Positions 20,481 through 30,013 of a stretch of DNA of 64,000 nucleotides are shown here, one piece after another (the stretch's first letter is position 1; each line of letters starts with the position of its first letter). The DNA lies in contig NZ_JAKLLH010000014.1 of the NCBI RefSeq assembly GCF_023150235.1, positions 84,052 to 148,051 on the forward strand. Reading direction: 5' to 3'. Both the position numbers and the translations under genes were made by a program. Source of the stretch: Azonexus sp. GTDB taxonomy: Bacteria; Pseudomonadota; Gammaproteobacteria; Burkholderiales; Rhodocyclaceae. The notes below the pieces were generated by a model, which had not been told where the DNA came from, did not search any database, and was given only the letters and a program-made list of their open reading frames with translations.

Positions 20481-20600
20481 CATGCGCGCTGCCATTGTCA
20501 GGTGTCAGGCACTGCCATAGCCCTCGAGAGGCTGCTCACTGATTGGCTTCAAAAATCTTGGCAAAGCGGCGGGATTTTTCGATAAATGCCGATTTTTCAA

Positions 20601-20689
20601 TGGCTTGCCTGGTGTTCCCCAAGTATCTGCCGGCGCAGCGTCTGCCTGCGCTCAAGAGGTGGAAAACGCCTGATAATCAGTGGCTTGCC
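20601..20689 (+). promoter_or_regulatory. Candidate enhancer direct repeats
   Basis: The 9-mer TGGCTTGCC occurs at 20601-20609 and 20681-20689, exactly 80 bases apart. These positions are about 160 and 80 bases upstream of a sigma-54-type promoter, where activator-binding sites usually lie. Binding by the regulator at 26303-27607 is a hypothesis. Confidence 0.3.
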
Positions 20690-20760
20690 GGCTTGGTCCT
20701 CCTCGCCGACGTTGAAACTGTATTTTCCGGGTTTATCGATGTCGAATCGATTGCAGTGGC

Positions 20761-20776
20761 TGGCACGTTACTTGAT
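20761..20776 (+). promoter_or_regulatory. Sigma-54 (-24/-12) promoter of the octaheme cytochrome gene
   Basis: TGGCACGTTACTTGAT matches the -24/-12 consensus TGGCACG-N4-TTGCW with correct spacing. The -24 half is perfect; the -12 half has TTGA instead of TTGC. Transcription would start near 20787, about 22 bases before the ATG at 20809. A sigma-54 activator gene lies at the far end of the same block. Confidence 0.65.
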
Positions 20777-20808
20777 TGTCTTCCGCAGGATCACTACGGG
20801 GGAAAACC

Positions 20809-22437
20809 ATGTTCTCGATACTCAAACTACGCCGCCTGGGCTGCCTGGCCCTGCTGGCCTTGTGGGCAACGGGCGTTCTTGCCGCGCCCGCCGCGCCGGC
20901 AGTCGCACGCCAGGGGACGACGGATCACAGCAAGCTGGAGGCCCTGCGTGGCCCTTTCAAGAGCGGACCGGAAGTCACCGAAGCCTGCCTGAGCTGTCAC
21001 AATCTGGCCGGACACCAGGTCATGAAAAGCATCCATTGGACTTGGGAGGCGAGTAGTCCGACCACCGGGCGGAAACTGGGCAAGAAATGGGCCGCCAATA
21101 ATTTCTGTGGCTCGACGCTCTCCAACGAAACACGGTGCACCAGCTGTCATGCCGGCTATGGCTGGGTGGACAAGAATTTCGATTTCAGCAAGCAGGAAAA
21201 CGTCGATTGCCTCGCCTGTCACGACACGACGGGCAGCTACAAGAAATTCGGCACCGATGCCGGCCATCCGCTCTATGCGGATCGCGAATTCGAGCCGATG
21301 GAAGGCCCGCCGGGCAAGAAACAGTTCAAGGCGCCCGATCTGACCAAGATCGCCCAGCACGTGGGCAAGACCGGGCGAGCCAATTGCGGTGCCTGCCATT
21401 TCAATGGGGGAGGAGGCGATGCGGTGAAGCACGGCGACCTCGATTCCTCACTGAAGAACCCGGCGCGCGAACTCGATGTGCATATGGCCAAGGACGGTGC
21501 CAACATGGCCTGTGCCGACTGCCATACCTTCAATTCGCACCAGCCCTCCGGTAGTCGTTATGCGGCTACCGCCAAGGATCGGCATGGTCTCGATCTGCCC
21601 AAGGACGACCATGATCGCGCTACCTGCGAATCCTGCCATGGCCTGGCGCCGCACAAGGAAGCCAGGATCAATCACCACGCCGACAAGCTGGCCTGCCAGA
21701 CCTGCCACATTCCCGAGTTTGCCCGGGGCGGCATCGCCACCAAGATGCTGTGGGACTGGTCGACCGCGGGCAAGAAGGATGCCGCCGGCAAGCCGCTGTT
21801 CATCAAGGACGAGCACGGCCATCTCAAGTATTCGGCGGCAAAGGGCGATTTTGCCTATGGCGAGAATGTCCGTCCGGAGTACAAGTGGTACAACGGCGTC
21901 GTGCATCAGATCAGCATTACCGACAAGCTCGACGGCCTGATTGCCAAGGACGGCGTGCTCGAACTGAATCGTGTCGAAGGTTCGGCCAGCGATCCGGGGG
22001 CTCGCATCTGGCCCTTCAAGGTGATGCGCGGCAAGCAGCCCTACGATCCGGTGAATAACACCCTGGTGGTCAATCACGTCTACGGCGACGATGACACCTC
22101 GCTCTGGAAAAACTACGACTACGACAAATCGATCAAGGCCGGCATGGATTACGCCGGCCTGCCCTACAGCGGCAAGTACGATTTCATCCCCACGCGCATG
22201 AACTGGTTCATCACCCACATGGTGGCGCCCAAGGAAAAGGCGCTTGCCTGCCAGGACTGCCACACGCGCAGCGCCGACGGTCGCCTGGCCGCGATTACCG
22301 ATATCTACCTCCCTGGCCGGGATACGCAAGGCTGGCTCGATCTGTTGGGTAGTCTGATGATCGCCGGCGCTATCGGCGGCGGTTTGCTGCATGGCGGCAT
22401 CCGCTTCGTTACCCGTCGCAAGGAGAAGGCAAAATGA
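20809..22437 (+). CDS. Octaheme c-type cytochrome, tetrathionate reductase family
   Basis: A 542-residue secreted multiheme cytochrome. A signal peptide (LGCLALLALWATGVLA) is followed by eight CXXCH heme sites: CLSCH, CTSCH, CLACH, CGACH, CADCH, CESCH, CQTCH and CQDCH. A C-terminal hydrophobic helix (LLGSLMIAGAIGGGLLHGG) with basic tail would anchor it in the inner membrane, facing the periplasm. Length and heme number match octaheme tetrathionate reductase-type proteins, which reduce tetrathionate, nitrite or hydroxylamine in vitro; the in vivo substrate is unknown. The start has the ribosome site GGGGGAAAA. The stop overlaps the cytochrome b start (ATGA). Confidence 0.88.
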   Translation: MFSILKLRRLGCLALLALWATGVLAAPAAPAVARQGTTDHSKLEALRGPFKSGPEVTEACLSCHNLAGHQVMKSIHWTWEASSPTTGRKLGKKWAANNFCGSTLSNETRCTSCHAGYGWVDKNFDFSKQENVDCLACHDTTGSYKKFGTDAGHPLYADREFEPMEGPPGKKQFKAPDLTKIAQHVGKTGRANCGACHFNGGGGDAVKHGDLDSSLKNPARELDVHMAKDGANMACADCHTFNSHQPSGSRYAATAKDRHGLDLPKDDHDRATCESCHGLAPHKEARINHHADKLACQTCHIPEFARGGIATKMLWDWSTAGKKDAAGKPLFIKDEHGHLKYSAAKGDFAYGENVRPEYKWYNGVVHQISITDKLDGLIAKDGVLELNRVEGSASDPGARIWPFKVMRGKQPYDPVNNTLVVNHVYGDDDTSLWKNYDYDKSIKAGMDYAGLPYSGKYDFIPTRMNWFITHMVAPKEKALACQDCHTRSADGRLAAITDIYLPGRDTQGWLDLLGSLMIAGAIGGGLLHGGIRFVTRRKEKAK

Positions 22438-23042
22438 GCGAACGCATCTATATCTACAAGCGCTACGAGCGTTTCTGGCACTGGTCGCAGGCCCTGCTGA
22501 TCGTCGGCATGATGATCACCGGTTTCGAGGTGCACGGCAGTTACACCCTGATCGGCTTCGGCAAGGCGGTACAACTGCACAGCCTTGCCGCCTGGACCCT
22601 GCTGGCCCTGTGGGCCTTCACCATCTTCTGGCAATTCACCACTGGCGAATGGCGGCAATATCTGCCCTCGTTGAAGAATGTCGGGGCGATGATCCGCTAC
22701 TACAGCTTCGGCATTTTCACCAAGGCGCCGCATCCCTTCCGGAAAACGGCGCTGCAGAAGCACAATCCCCTGCAGCGCCTGGCCTACCTTGCCTTGCTGG
22801 CCTTCATCTCGCCGCTGATCTGGGTTTCGGGCATCGCCTATCTTTTCTATGGCGACTGGCGGCAACTCGGGATCGACGGCTGGTTGAACCTGGAATGGGT
22901 GGCAACACTGCATGTGCTCGGTGCCTACATGATCACCGCCTTCTTCTTCATCCACGTCTACCTCACCACCACCGGCCACACCCTCTTCGCCCATATCAAG
23001 GCGATGATCACCGGGTGGGAGGAGGTCGACGAAAAGCACTGA
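22434..23042 (+). CDS. Membrane-bound cytochrome b (b561/FdnI-like)
   Basis: A 202-residue inner-membrane protein with about four TM helices and well-placed His residues (RFWHWSQ, VQLHSLAAW, TLHVLGAYM, FFFIHVYLTTTGH) that can ligate two hemes b. Such subunits exchange electrons between the quinone pool and a periplasmic cytochrome or enzyme. It overlaps the octaheme gene by four bases, so the two very likely form one complex, with this protein supplying quinol electrons. Confidence 0.88.
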   Translation: MSERIYIYKRYERFWHWSQALLIVGMMITGFEVHGSYTLIGFGKAVQLHSLAAWTLLALWAFTIFWQFTTGEWRQYLPSLKNVGAMIRYYSFGIFTKAPHPFRKTALQKHNPLQRLAYLALLAFISPLIWVSGIAYLFYGDWRQLGIDGWLNLEWVATLHVLGAYMITAFFFIHVYLTTTGHTLFAHIKAMITGWEEVDEKH

Positions 23043-23115
23043 GGCCACGGAGATCGGCCCGGAGGCGGATAATCCCGTAAACTCGCGACCGCCACTCCGC
23101 CTCCCTGCCGCCTTC

Positions 23116-24351
23116 ATGATCGAAAAACCGTCTTCCCCGTCTTCTTCCCGGCCTACCCGTTTTTCCCGGCGCTTCCTGCTCTCCGGCGCGGGCATCCTTG
23201 TACTGCTGGCCCTGGTCTATGGCGCTCTGCGCGGCGAGCGGGTTGAAGTCGTCACCGCCGCGCGCGGCGAACTACGCCAGGCCATCGTCGCCAGCGGTCG
23301 GGTACGCACGCCGCAACGGGTCGAGGTGGCGAGCCAGATTACCGGTCGGGTGAGCGGCGTTGCCGTGCGCGAGGGCGAGGCTGTCGCCGTCGGTCAGGTG
23401 CTGCTCGAGTTCGACGCCGCCGAATGGCAGGCCAGCGTCGCCCAGGCCAGGGCCAGCCTGACTCAGGCCGAAAGCCGGCTGCTGCAGATCGGTGAGGCGG
23501 GCCTGCCGCTGGCCGAGCAGGGGCTGCGCCAGGCCGAGGCCAATGCCCGCCAGGCCGAGCGCCACTACCAGCGGGTCGGCGAACTGCTTGCCAAGGGCTT
23601 CTACAGCCCGGCTCAGCTCGACGACGCCCAGCGCGCCCGCGACGTGGCCGCCAGCCAGTTGCAGGCGGCGCGGATCCAGGTCGCCAGCAACCGGCCGCAG
23701 GGGAGCGAGATGCGCGTTGCTCGCGGCAATGTCGAACAGGCGCGTGCCGCGCTGGCCGTGGCCGAGGCCCGCCTCGCCTACGCTACCCTGCGCGCGCCGG
23801 TTGCCGGCCGGGTGCTGACGCGCAATGTCGAACCGGGCGATACCGCACAACCGGGCAAGGCGCTGCTAACCCTGGCGCCGGCCGGCGAAACCGAGCTGAC
23901 GGCGCAGATCGACGAGAAGAATTTCGCCTTGCTTGCCGTCGGCCAGCAGGCCCGGGTGTCGGCCGACGCCTATCCTGGCGAACATTTTTCGGCACGGCTC
24001 GGCTACATCGCCCCCTCGGTCGATGCGCAGCGCGGTTCCGTGGAAATCCGCCTGACCGTTCCCCAGCCGCCGGCCTATCTGCGCAACGAGATGACGGTTT
24101 CCATCGATCTTGAAACCGCTCGCCGCGACGTGGCCCTGAGTCTTCCCTGCGACAGCGTGCGCGAGGCGGGGGGGCAGCCCTGGGTTCTGGCCGTCCGTGC
24201 CGGGCGGGCCTGGCGTCAGATGGTCAAACTGGGGCTGCGCGGTGCCGGGCGCTGCGAAATCGTCGATGGTCTCGACGAAGGGGAGGCGGTTGTTGCCGGA
24301 AACGCCAAACTTGCCGAGGGAAGCCGGCTGGTCACGGTCAACCGGCAATAA
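23116..24351 (+). CDS. Periplasmic adaptor of an ABC/RND-type exporter (HlyD/MacA family)
   Basis: A 411-residue membrane fusion protein. One N-terminal TM (FLLSGAGILVLLALVYGAL) is followed by a lipoyl/biotinyl half (VASGRVRTPQRVEVASQITG). A coiled-coil hairpin rich in Ala/Gln/Arg/Glu covers about residues 105-215, then the second lipoyl half (LRAPVAGRVLTRNVEPGDT) and beta-barrel. It would connect the inner-membrane ABC transporter encoded next to an outer-membrane channel. It follows the cytochrome b gene by 73 bases on the same strand. Confidence 0.88.
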   Translation: MIEKPSSPSSSRPTRFSRRFLLSGAGILVLLALVYGALRGERVEVVTAARGELRQAIVASGRVRTPQRVEVASQITGRVSGVAVREGEAVAVGQVLLEFDAAEWQASVAQARASLTQAESRLLQIGEAGLPLAEQGLRQAEANARQAERHYQRVGELLAKGFYSPAQLDDAQRARDVAASQLQAARIQVASNRPQGSEMRVARGNVEQARAALAVAEARLAYATLRAPVAGRVLTRNVEPGDTAQPGKALLTLAPAGETELTAQIDEKNFALLAVGQQARVSADAYPGEHFSARLGYIAPSVDAQRGSVEIRLTVPQPPAYLRNEMTVSIDLETARRDVALSLPCDSVREAGGQPWVLAVRAGRAWRQMVKLGLRGAGRCEIVDGLDEGEAVVAGNAKLAEGSRLVTVNRQ

Positions 24352-24360
24352 GGGCCAAAA

Positions 24361-25581
24361 TTGAGACATTGGCAACCCTTCGAGTGGATCGCCGCCGTCC
24401 GCTTTCTGCGCGAGGGGCGGATGCAGTCCTTGCTGATCATCGTCGGTGTCGGGGTCGGCGTCGCCGTCATCGTCTTCATGTCGGCGCTGCTCTCCGGCCT
24501 GCAGGCCAACCTGATCAAGCGCACGCTGTCCTCGCAGGCTCACATCACGCTGCTGCCGCCCGAGGAAATCGCCCGCCCGCAGCAGGCCACCGACGCCACC
24601 GCCCTGCGCCTGCAGAAACAGGCCCAGCGCCTGCGCGCCATCGACCAGTGGCAGACGTTGCGCGACCGCCTGGAAACCTGGCCGGAAATCGCCGCCGTGT
24701 CGCCGCTCGCCGCCGGCCCGGCCTTCGCGGTGCGCGGCGAGGCCAACAAGGCAATTACCGTCGTCGGCATCGAGCCGGAACGCTACAACCGCGTCATTTC
24801 CCTGGCCGAGCGGCTGACTGCCGGGCAGTTGCGGCTGGGCGCCGGCGAGGTGGTGATCGGCATCGAACTGGCCAGGGACCTCGGCGCCGAGGTCGGCGAC
24901 AAGTTGCGCCTGAGCACGGCCGACGGGCGCAGCGACACGCTGACCGTCACCGGCCTGTTCGATCTCGGCAACAAGGGCGTGAACGCCCGCAACGTCTATG
25001 TCGGCCTGCGCGCGGCGCAAAGCCTGCTCGACCTGGTCGGCGGCGTCTCGAGCATCGATCTGGCGCTGCACGACCTCGACCTGGCCGAGCAACTCGCCCG
25101 CCGCATCGCCGGCGAAACCGGGCTGACCGCCGATTCGTGGATCAAGACCAACGCCCAGTTCGTCACCGCGCTGACCTCGCAGCGCGTGTCGAGCAACGTC
25201 ATCCGCTTCTTCATCGCGCTCTCGGTCGCCTTCGGCATCGCCAGTGTATTGGTCGTGTCGGTCATCCAGCGCGGCAAGGAAATCGGCATCCTGCGCGCCA
25301 TGGGCGCCACGCAGGCGCAGATGCGGCGCATCTTCCTGCTGCAGGGCGGCATCGTCGGCTTTTTCGGCTCGCTGCTCGGCTCGGCACTGGCCTGGAGCTT
25401 CCTGATGCTGTGGCAACTGCTGGCGCGCAACCCGGACGGCACGCCGATGTTCGTCATCGGCGTCGAACCCGGTCTGGTCGCCCTGGCGGCCGGCGGTGCC
25501 AGCCTGGTCGGCATCCTCTCCGCCCTGCTGCCGGCCCGCCGCGCGGCGCAACTCGACCCGGTGGTGGCGATCCGTGGCTGA
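24361..25581 (+). CDS. ABC exporter permease (FtsX/MacB type)
   Basis: A 406-residue permease with one N-terminal TM ([20 protein letters not shown]), a large periplasmic domain (about 45-270) and three C-terminal TMs ([40 protein letters not shown]; and one near 380). I use the TTG start at 24361 because [20 protein letters not shown] fits the family N-terminus and AGGGCC lies upstream; ATG 24421 would remove this part. It is the partner of the downstream ATPase. Confidence 0.87.
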   Translation: MRHWQPFEWIAAVRFLREGRMQSLLIIVGVGVGVAVIVFMSALLSGLQANLIKRTLSSQAHITLLPPEEIARPQQATDATALRLQKQAQRLRAIDQWQTLRDRLETWPEIAAVSPLAAGPAFAVRGEANKAITVVGIEPERYNRVISLAERLTAGQLRLGAGEVVIGIELARDLGAEVGDKLRLSTADGRSDTLTVTGLFDLGNKGVNARNVYVGLRAAQSLLDLVGGVSSIDLALHDLDLAEQLARRIAGETGLTADSWIKTNAQFVTALTSQRVSSNVIRFFIALSVAFGIASVLVVSVIQRGKEIGILRAMGATQAQMRRIFLLQGGIVGFFGSLLGSALAWSFLMLWQLLARNPDGTPMFVIGVEPGLVALAAGGASLVGILSALLPARRAAQLDPVVAIRG

Positions 25582-26299
25582 ACCCGACGACCGCGTCCTG
25601 CACCTGGCCGGCATCCGCAAGTCCTACGGCAGCGGCGAGGTGGAAAGCGAGATCCTGCACGGCATCGACCTGACGCTGCGACGCGGCGAGTTCGCCGCCC
25701 TGATCGGCCCGTCCGGCTCGGGCAAGAGCACCCTGCTCAACCTGATCGGCCTGCTCGACCGGCCGACCAACGGCCAGTTGCACATCGACGGCGAAGACAG
25801 CGGCCAGCTCGACGACACCGGCCTGACCCGCCTGCGCGGCCAGCGCATCGGCTTCGTCTTCCAGCACCACCACCTGATCCCGGCCTTCACCGCCGAGGAA
25901 AACGTCGCCATGCCGCTGCTCGTCGCCCGCGGCCGGCCGGATGCGGAAATGTTCGCGCGCGCCGGGCGCCTGCTCGATCAGGTCGGCCTCGCCGACCGCA
26001 AACAGCACCTCGCCAACCGGCTGTCCGGCGGCCAGCAGCAGCGCGTCGCCATTGCCCGCGCCCTGGTCACCAACCCGTCGCTGGTGCTGGCCGACGAGCC
26101 GACCGGCAATCTCGATACGCATTCGGCCGACGACGTCTTCGCCTTGCTCCGCGATTTCAACCGTCGCCAGCACACCACCTTCCTGATCGTCACCCACGAC
26201 CCGCGCCTGGCGGCCCGCTGCGACCGCATCGTCGAACTGGTCGATGGCCGGATCGTTGCCGACCGGCCGCCGCCCGCTGCCCGAGATACCGCGGGATGA
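25574..26299 (+). CDS. ABC exporter ATP-binding protein (MacB/LolD type)
   Basis: A 241-residue ATPase. Walker [10 protein letters not shown], signature [15 protein letters not shown], Walker [13 protein letters not shown] and H-loop LIVTHDPRL are complete. The start is GTG 25574, overlapping the permease stop by eight bases. With the adaptor and permease it makes a MacAB-like tripartite exporter with separate permease and ATPase. Substrate unknown; its position downstream of a cytochrome complex is unusual. Confidence 0.92.
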   Translation: MAEPDDRVLHLAGIRKSYGSGEVESEILHGIDLTLRRGEFAALIGPSGSGKSTLLNLIGLLDRPTNGQLHIDGEDSGQLDDTGLTRLRGQRIGFVFQHHHLIPAFTAEENVAMPLLVARGRPDAEMFARAGRLLDQVGLADRKQHLANRLSGGQQQRVAIARALVTNPSLVLADEPTGNLDTHSADDVFALLRDFNRRQHTTFLIVTHDPRLAARCDRIVELVDGRIVADRPPPAARDTAG

Positions 26300-26302
26300 T
26301 CT

Positions 26303-27607
26303 TCAATCCGGCTCGTCGGCGGGGCGTTCGAGACGGCAGAGGCGACGGTAAAGGGTGCGCTCCGAACAGCCGAGATGGCGGGCGAGTTCCTTGCGGTTGC
26401 CGGGGAAGGTGTGGAGCAGGCTGGCCAGCTCGGCATCGGATGTCTTGCCGCCACGCCGAATTTCGGCAATTTCGGGCGTCGACCGTGAATTTCCGGTCGG
26501 CAGGTGGCGGAGATCGATTTCGTCGCTGTCGCAAAGCAGGCAGGCGCGTTCGAGCAGGTTGCGCAATTCGCGCACATTGCCGGGGAAGTCGTAATCGCGC
26601 AGCCAGCGCAGGGCGGCCTCGCCCAGGCGCAGTGTGCGCCCCAGTTCCAGCCGCCCCAGCAAGGCGGCCGCAAGCAGGGGAATGTCGTCGCGGCGTTCGC
26701 GCAGTGGCGGCAGAAAAACCGGAAATACATTGAGGCGATAAAACAGGTCCTGGCGAAAGCGTCCGTCGGCCACCATGTCGGCCAGCGGCCGGTGGGTGGC
26801 GGAAACGATCCGCAGGTCGGACTGGCGCACCTCGGTCGAGCCGACGCGGCGAAAGGTTCCGGTTTCCAGCAGGCGCAGTAGCTTGACCTGGATCGGGAGC
26901 GGAATATCGCCAACCTCGTCGAGAAAGAGGGTGCCGCCGGAAGCCGCCTCGACCAGTCCCATCTTGCGCGAAACGGCGCCGGTGAAGGCGCCGCGTTCAT
27001 GCCCGAACAATTCGCTTTCAAACAGCGTTTCGGCCAGGCCCGAGCAGTCAACCGCGACAAACGGACGGTCGGCACGTCGGCTCAGGCGGTGAATGGCATT
27101 GGCCACCAGTTCCTTGCCGGTCCCGGATTCTCCCTGCAGCAGCACGGCGGCATCGGAGGGCGCAACGCGCGCAATCATGTCCATCATGGCCATGAAGGTC
27201 GGCGAGCGTCCGATCAGATCGCGCGTGTGTTCATCGGTGCGCGGCACGGGCAGGGCCTGGATCTTCTCGATGAAATAAGCGATTTCGCCGGCGGCATTGC
27301 GGATCGGCGAGAGTTCGATGTTCTCGAAGCGTTCGCCGTGCGGCGTGTGATGCAGATGCACCACGCGCTCGCGTTCGCCCGAACGCAGGCTGCGTTGCAA
27401 GGGGCAGGATTCGCCCATTTGATCGCAGGGCAGGCCATAGCGGTGCGAAACCTCGTGGCATTTCCGGCCGACGATCTGTTGTTGTGCTTCCCATTTCTCG
27501 CCGTAGGCGCGATTCGCGGCCAGGATCCGGTAATCGCGATCGCACAGGATATGAGGCTCGTTCAGGGATTCGAGAAAGGAAACCAGTTCGGCGAGCGGGA
27601 CGGTCAT
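26303..27607 (-). CDS. Sigma-54-dependent activator with Cys/His-rich PAS domain
   Basis: A 434-residue bacterial enhancer-binding protein. The N-terminal PAS-like domain (about 5-115) contains [20 protein letters not shown], a Cys/His cluster that could bind a metal, heme or Fe-S centre. The AAA+ domain has Walker A GESGTGKE, the sigma-54 contact GAFTGA and Walker [11 protein letters not shown] Fis-type HTH ends the protein ([19 protein letters not shown]). The interdomain linker holds RSTPE, encoded by a repeat copy. It converges on the exporter genes and is the obvious candidate to act at the sigma-54 promoter at 20761. The start at ATG 27607 is preferred to 27667. Confidence 0.9.
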   Translation of the reverse strand: MTVPLAELVSFLESLNEPHILCDRDYRILAANRAYGEKWEAQQQIVGRKCHEVSHRYGLPCDQMGESCPLQRSLRSGERERVVHLHHTPHGERFENIELSPIRNAAGEIAYFIEKIQALPVPRTDEHTRDLIGRSPTFMAMMDMIARVAPSDAAVLLQGESGTGKELVANAIHRLSRRADRPFVAVDCSGLAETLFESELFGHERGAFTGAVSRKMGLVEAASGGTLFLDEVGDIPLPIQVKLLRLLETGTFRRVGSTEVRQSDLRIVSATHRPLADMVADGRFRQDLFYRLNVFPVFLPPLRERRDDIPLLAAALLGRLELGRTLRLGEAALRWLRDYDFPGNVRELRNLLERACLLCDSDEIDLRHLPTGNSRSTPEIAEIRRGGKTSDAELASLLHTFPGNRKELARHLGCSERTLYRRLCRLERPADEPD

Positions 27608-27712
27608 GTTTCGGCCAGGGCAGAGGTCACAAGCAGCGGATACTGCCACAGACCCGAGATATTTCATCGACTTGCCGCCTGGGGCGGGGCGGCGATTGTC
27701 GGGGTGTTTCTG

Positions 27713-27718
27713 TATAAT
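27713..27718 (+). promoter_or_regulatory. -10 element upstream of the cobalamin riboswitch
   Basis: A perfect TATAAT preceded by CTG. Transcription would start near 27725, at the 5' edge of the riboswitch. The -35 is weak. Confidence 0.6.
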
Positions 27719-27721
27719 CCG

Positions 27722-27914
27722 CCGGTTGCCAGGTGCGGCGGACTTGCTCGTCCGCCGTTAAACGGGAAAGCGGTGCGTCTCGCCAGCGAGATCAAGCCGC
27801 TGCTGCCCCCGCAACGGTAAGCACAGTGTGGTCGCGCCACGAGGCCACTGGGACATGGCTCCTGGGAAGGCGGCGCGACAAGACTGGCAAGCCCGGAGAC
27901 CGGCCTGCGACATC
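27722..27914 (+). ncRNA. Cobalamin (B12) riboswitch
   Basis: The region carries the hallmarks of the B12 aptamer: a 5' P1-like GGTTGCCAGGTGCGG, then AACGGGAAAGCGGTGCG, the core GCTGCCCCCGCAACGGTAA, GGCCACTGGGA, and the B12 box GCAAGCCCGGAGACCGGCC at about 27887-27905. It precedes a btuB-like gene by about 280 bases. High cobalamin would be expected to repress the downstream transport operon. Confidence 0.93.
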
Positions 27915-28058
27915 GCGCGGAAGTGCCACGGGGAGTGGCGCCGGCCCAGGAGTGCCAGCGCCTTCCCTCCGGTGTTTCCTGTCCATGGCGGCCTGCCGGG
28001 TCGGTTGGGGCTGAGCGAAGCACAGGGAAAGCAAGGCTGGATTTCAAGCGCCTCCAGA

Positions 28059-28105
28059 CTGTTCATCGTCACGGTGAACAGCGGAAAATGCGAAAAATGC
28101 CGCTG
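28059..28105. repeat. Hairpin pair in the btuB leader, related to the dispersed repeat
   Basis: CTGTTCA/TGAACAG (28059-28081) and CAGCGG/CCGCTG (28079-28105) form overlapping hairpins. Read on the minus strand, TTTTCCGCTGTTCACCGTG is one base from TTTTCCGCTGTTGACCGTG near 20435, so this looks like a diverged family copy in an untranslated leader. Confidence 0.5.
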
Positions 28106-28192
28106 CTGGACGCTGCGCCTCCGCCCTCGTCTCTTCCGGTCTGGCCGCATTGCATCCGGCATGCGGGGACGCCTGCCGAGAAGGGAAAATCC

Positions 28193-30013
28193 ATGTATCC
28201 ACGTTCATTACCCCTGGCCACCGGCCTGGCGCTGCTCTTTTCCGGACAGGCCGGCGCCGAACAGAATCTCGAAGCGGTGACGGTTACCGCCACACGCCAG
28301 GAATCGCGTATTTCGGATGTTCTTGCCGATGTTACCGTGATCGATCGCGAAGAAATCCAGCGCGCCGCCGGCGGTACCCTGGCCGACCTCCTCTCCCGGC
28401 AGGCCGGTATCCAGGTCAGCAGCAGCGGCGGCGCGGGTAGCTCGACCAGTTTCTATGTCCGCGGCGCCCGCCCGGATCAGACCAAGGTGCTGGTCGACGG
28501 CCTGCCGATCAATTCGCTCGATCTCTCGGGGTCGCCGCTGCGCTATCTTTCCCTGGCCAACGTCGAGCGCATCGAAATCCTGCGCGGCCCCGGCTCGACG
28601 ATGTACGGAGCCGATGCCATCGGCGGCGTCATCCAGATTTTCACACGCAAGGGGACGCCCGGCACACGGGCCGACGCTTTTGCCGGTTTTGGCAGCCGGG
28701 ACAATTTTCAGTCGCAGGCGGGTTTTTCCGGTGGTGACGAGCATTGGCGCTTTCGTCTGGAAGGCCACCACGAAACCATCGGCAATATTTCGGCACAAAA
28801 GAACGCCCGTAATCGCGACGCCGACCGCGATCCGCATCGCAATGGCGGCGGCGCGGCCTCGCTCTCCTTCCTGCCGGCAAGCGGCCACGAACTGGGACTG
28901 GTTTTCCGCCGGAACGAGGGGCGAACTTATTACGATAACGGCATGATTCCCGCCGACGGTATTTTCGATGCCCGGGTCGATTTCGTGACCGAGCAATGGC
29001 AGCTTTTTTCCCACAACCGGCTCGGCGAAGGCTGGAACAGCAAGCTGCAATACGGACAAACCACGGATTGGCAGAAGAACCGCGCCGACTGGGCGCCGCA
29101 GGGTAGCGTCCTGAAAACCGTGAACACCCATCTGAGCTGGCAGAACGATATCTCGCTGCCGCTCGGCAAAGCCTTGCTCGGTTTTGAGCACGATACCCAG
29201 GGCGCCAGCCCCGGCGATGCTTTCGACCGCCACAGCTCGATGCATGGCAATGCCCTCCTGCTCGGCTGGTCGGCCCGTGTCGGCCAGCATCGCTGGCAGA
29301 TCAGCGGCCGCAACGACGAACATTCCCGTTTTGGCGACAAGCTGACGCACGCACTGGCCTACGCCTACCGCCTGAATACCGGCTGGCGCCTGCAGGCCAG
29401 TCTCGGCACCGCCTTCAAGGCGCCTTCGCTGTATCAGCTCTACGACCTCTGGTCCGGCAACCCCCGGCTCCGTCCCGAGGAAGGCCGGAATCGCGAAGTG
29501 GCCTTGATCTGGGAAGATGCCCGGCAATCGGCTTCCGCCACCTATTACCTGAACCGGGTCGAGAACATGATCGACTGGTCATCCGCCACCTACCGCTATC
29601 AGAATGTCTCGCGAGCCCGCCTGGAGGGCGTGACCCTCGCGCATTCGCTGCGTTTCGACGACTGGTCGGTCCGCTCCAGCTACGACTGGCTCAACGCTAC
29701 CGACGAGGATAGCGGCCTGCGCCTTGGCCGGCGCGCCAGGGATCGCCTGCTGATTGCCGTCAGCAGGCGTTGGGGGGCTTTCGAGGCGGGCGCCGAATGG
29801 CTTGGCGTCGGCCGACGTTACGATAGCCACGGCGAAACCCGGCCGATGGGCGGCTACGGGCTGGTCAATCTCACCGCGAGGTACGCGATGAGCGACAGCC
29901 TGAGCATCGAAGGGCGGATCAACAATATGTTCGACAAGGATCACGAACTTGCCCAGGGCTACAACACGCCCGGATTCAATGCCTTCGTCGGCCTTCGCTA
30001 CGCTCCGCGCTGA
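28193..30013 (+). CDS. btuB: TonB-dependent cobalamin receptor BtuB
   Basis: A 606-residue outer-membrane receptor. Signal peptide (SLPLATGLALLFSGQAGA), TonB-box-like LEAVTVTATR, and plug domain (LADLLSRQAGIQVSSSGG, FYVRGARPDQTKVLVDGLP, RIEILRGPGSTMYGADAIGG) are followed by a beta-barrel with C-terminal FNAFVGLRYAPR. It imports cobalamin with TonB energy. The upstream riboswitch and downstream BtuFCD-like genes support this specificity. The start is ATG 28193 after GAGAAGGGAAAA; the frame is open further upstream but runs through the leader. Confidence 0.92.
   Translation: MYPRSLPLATGLALLFSGQAGAEQNLEAVTVTATRQESRISDVLADVTVIDREEIQRAAGGTLADLLSRQAGIQVSSSGGAGSSTSFYVRGARPDQTKVLVDGLPINSLDLSGSPLRYLSLANVERIEILRGPGSTMYGADAIGGVIQIFTRKGTPGTRADAFAGFGSRDNFQSQAGFSGGDEHWRFRLEGHHETIGNISAQKNARNRDADRDPHRNGGGAASLSFLPASGHELGLVFRRNEGRTYYDNGMIPADGIFDARVDFVTEQWQLFSHNRLGEGWNSKLQYGQTTDWQKNRADWAPQGSVLKTVNTHLSWQNDISLPLGKALLGFEHDTQGASPGDAFDRHSSMHGNALLLGWSARVGQHRWQISGRNDEHSRFGDKLTHALAYAYRLNTGWRLQASLGTAFKAPSLYQLYDLWSGNPRLRPEEGRNREVALIWEDARQSASATYYLNRVENMIDWSSATYRYQNVSRARLEGVTLAHSLRFDDWSVRSSYDWLNATDEDSGLRLGRRARDRLLIAVSRRWGAFEAGAEWLGVGRRYDSHGETRPMGGYGLVNLTARYAMSDSLSIEGRINNMFDKDHELAQGYNTPGFNAFVGLRYAPR

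Noticed and set aside
20543-20992. Open frame of about 150 codons upstream of the octaheme gene
   Set aside because: It overlaps the sigma-54 promoter and the cytochrome signal peptide in another frame and has no family character.
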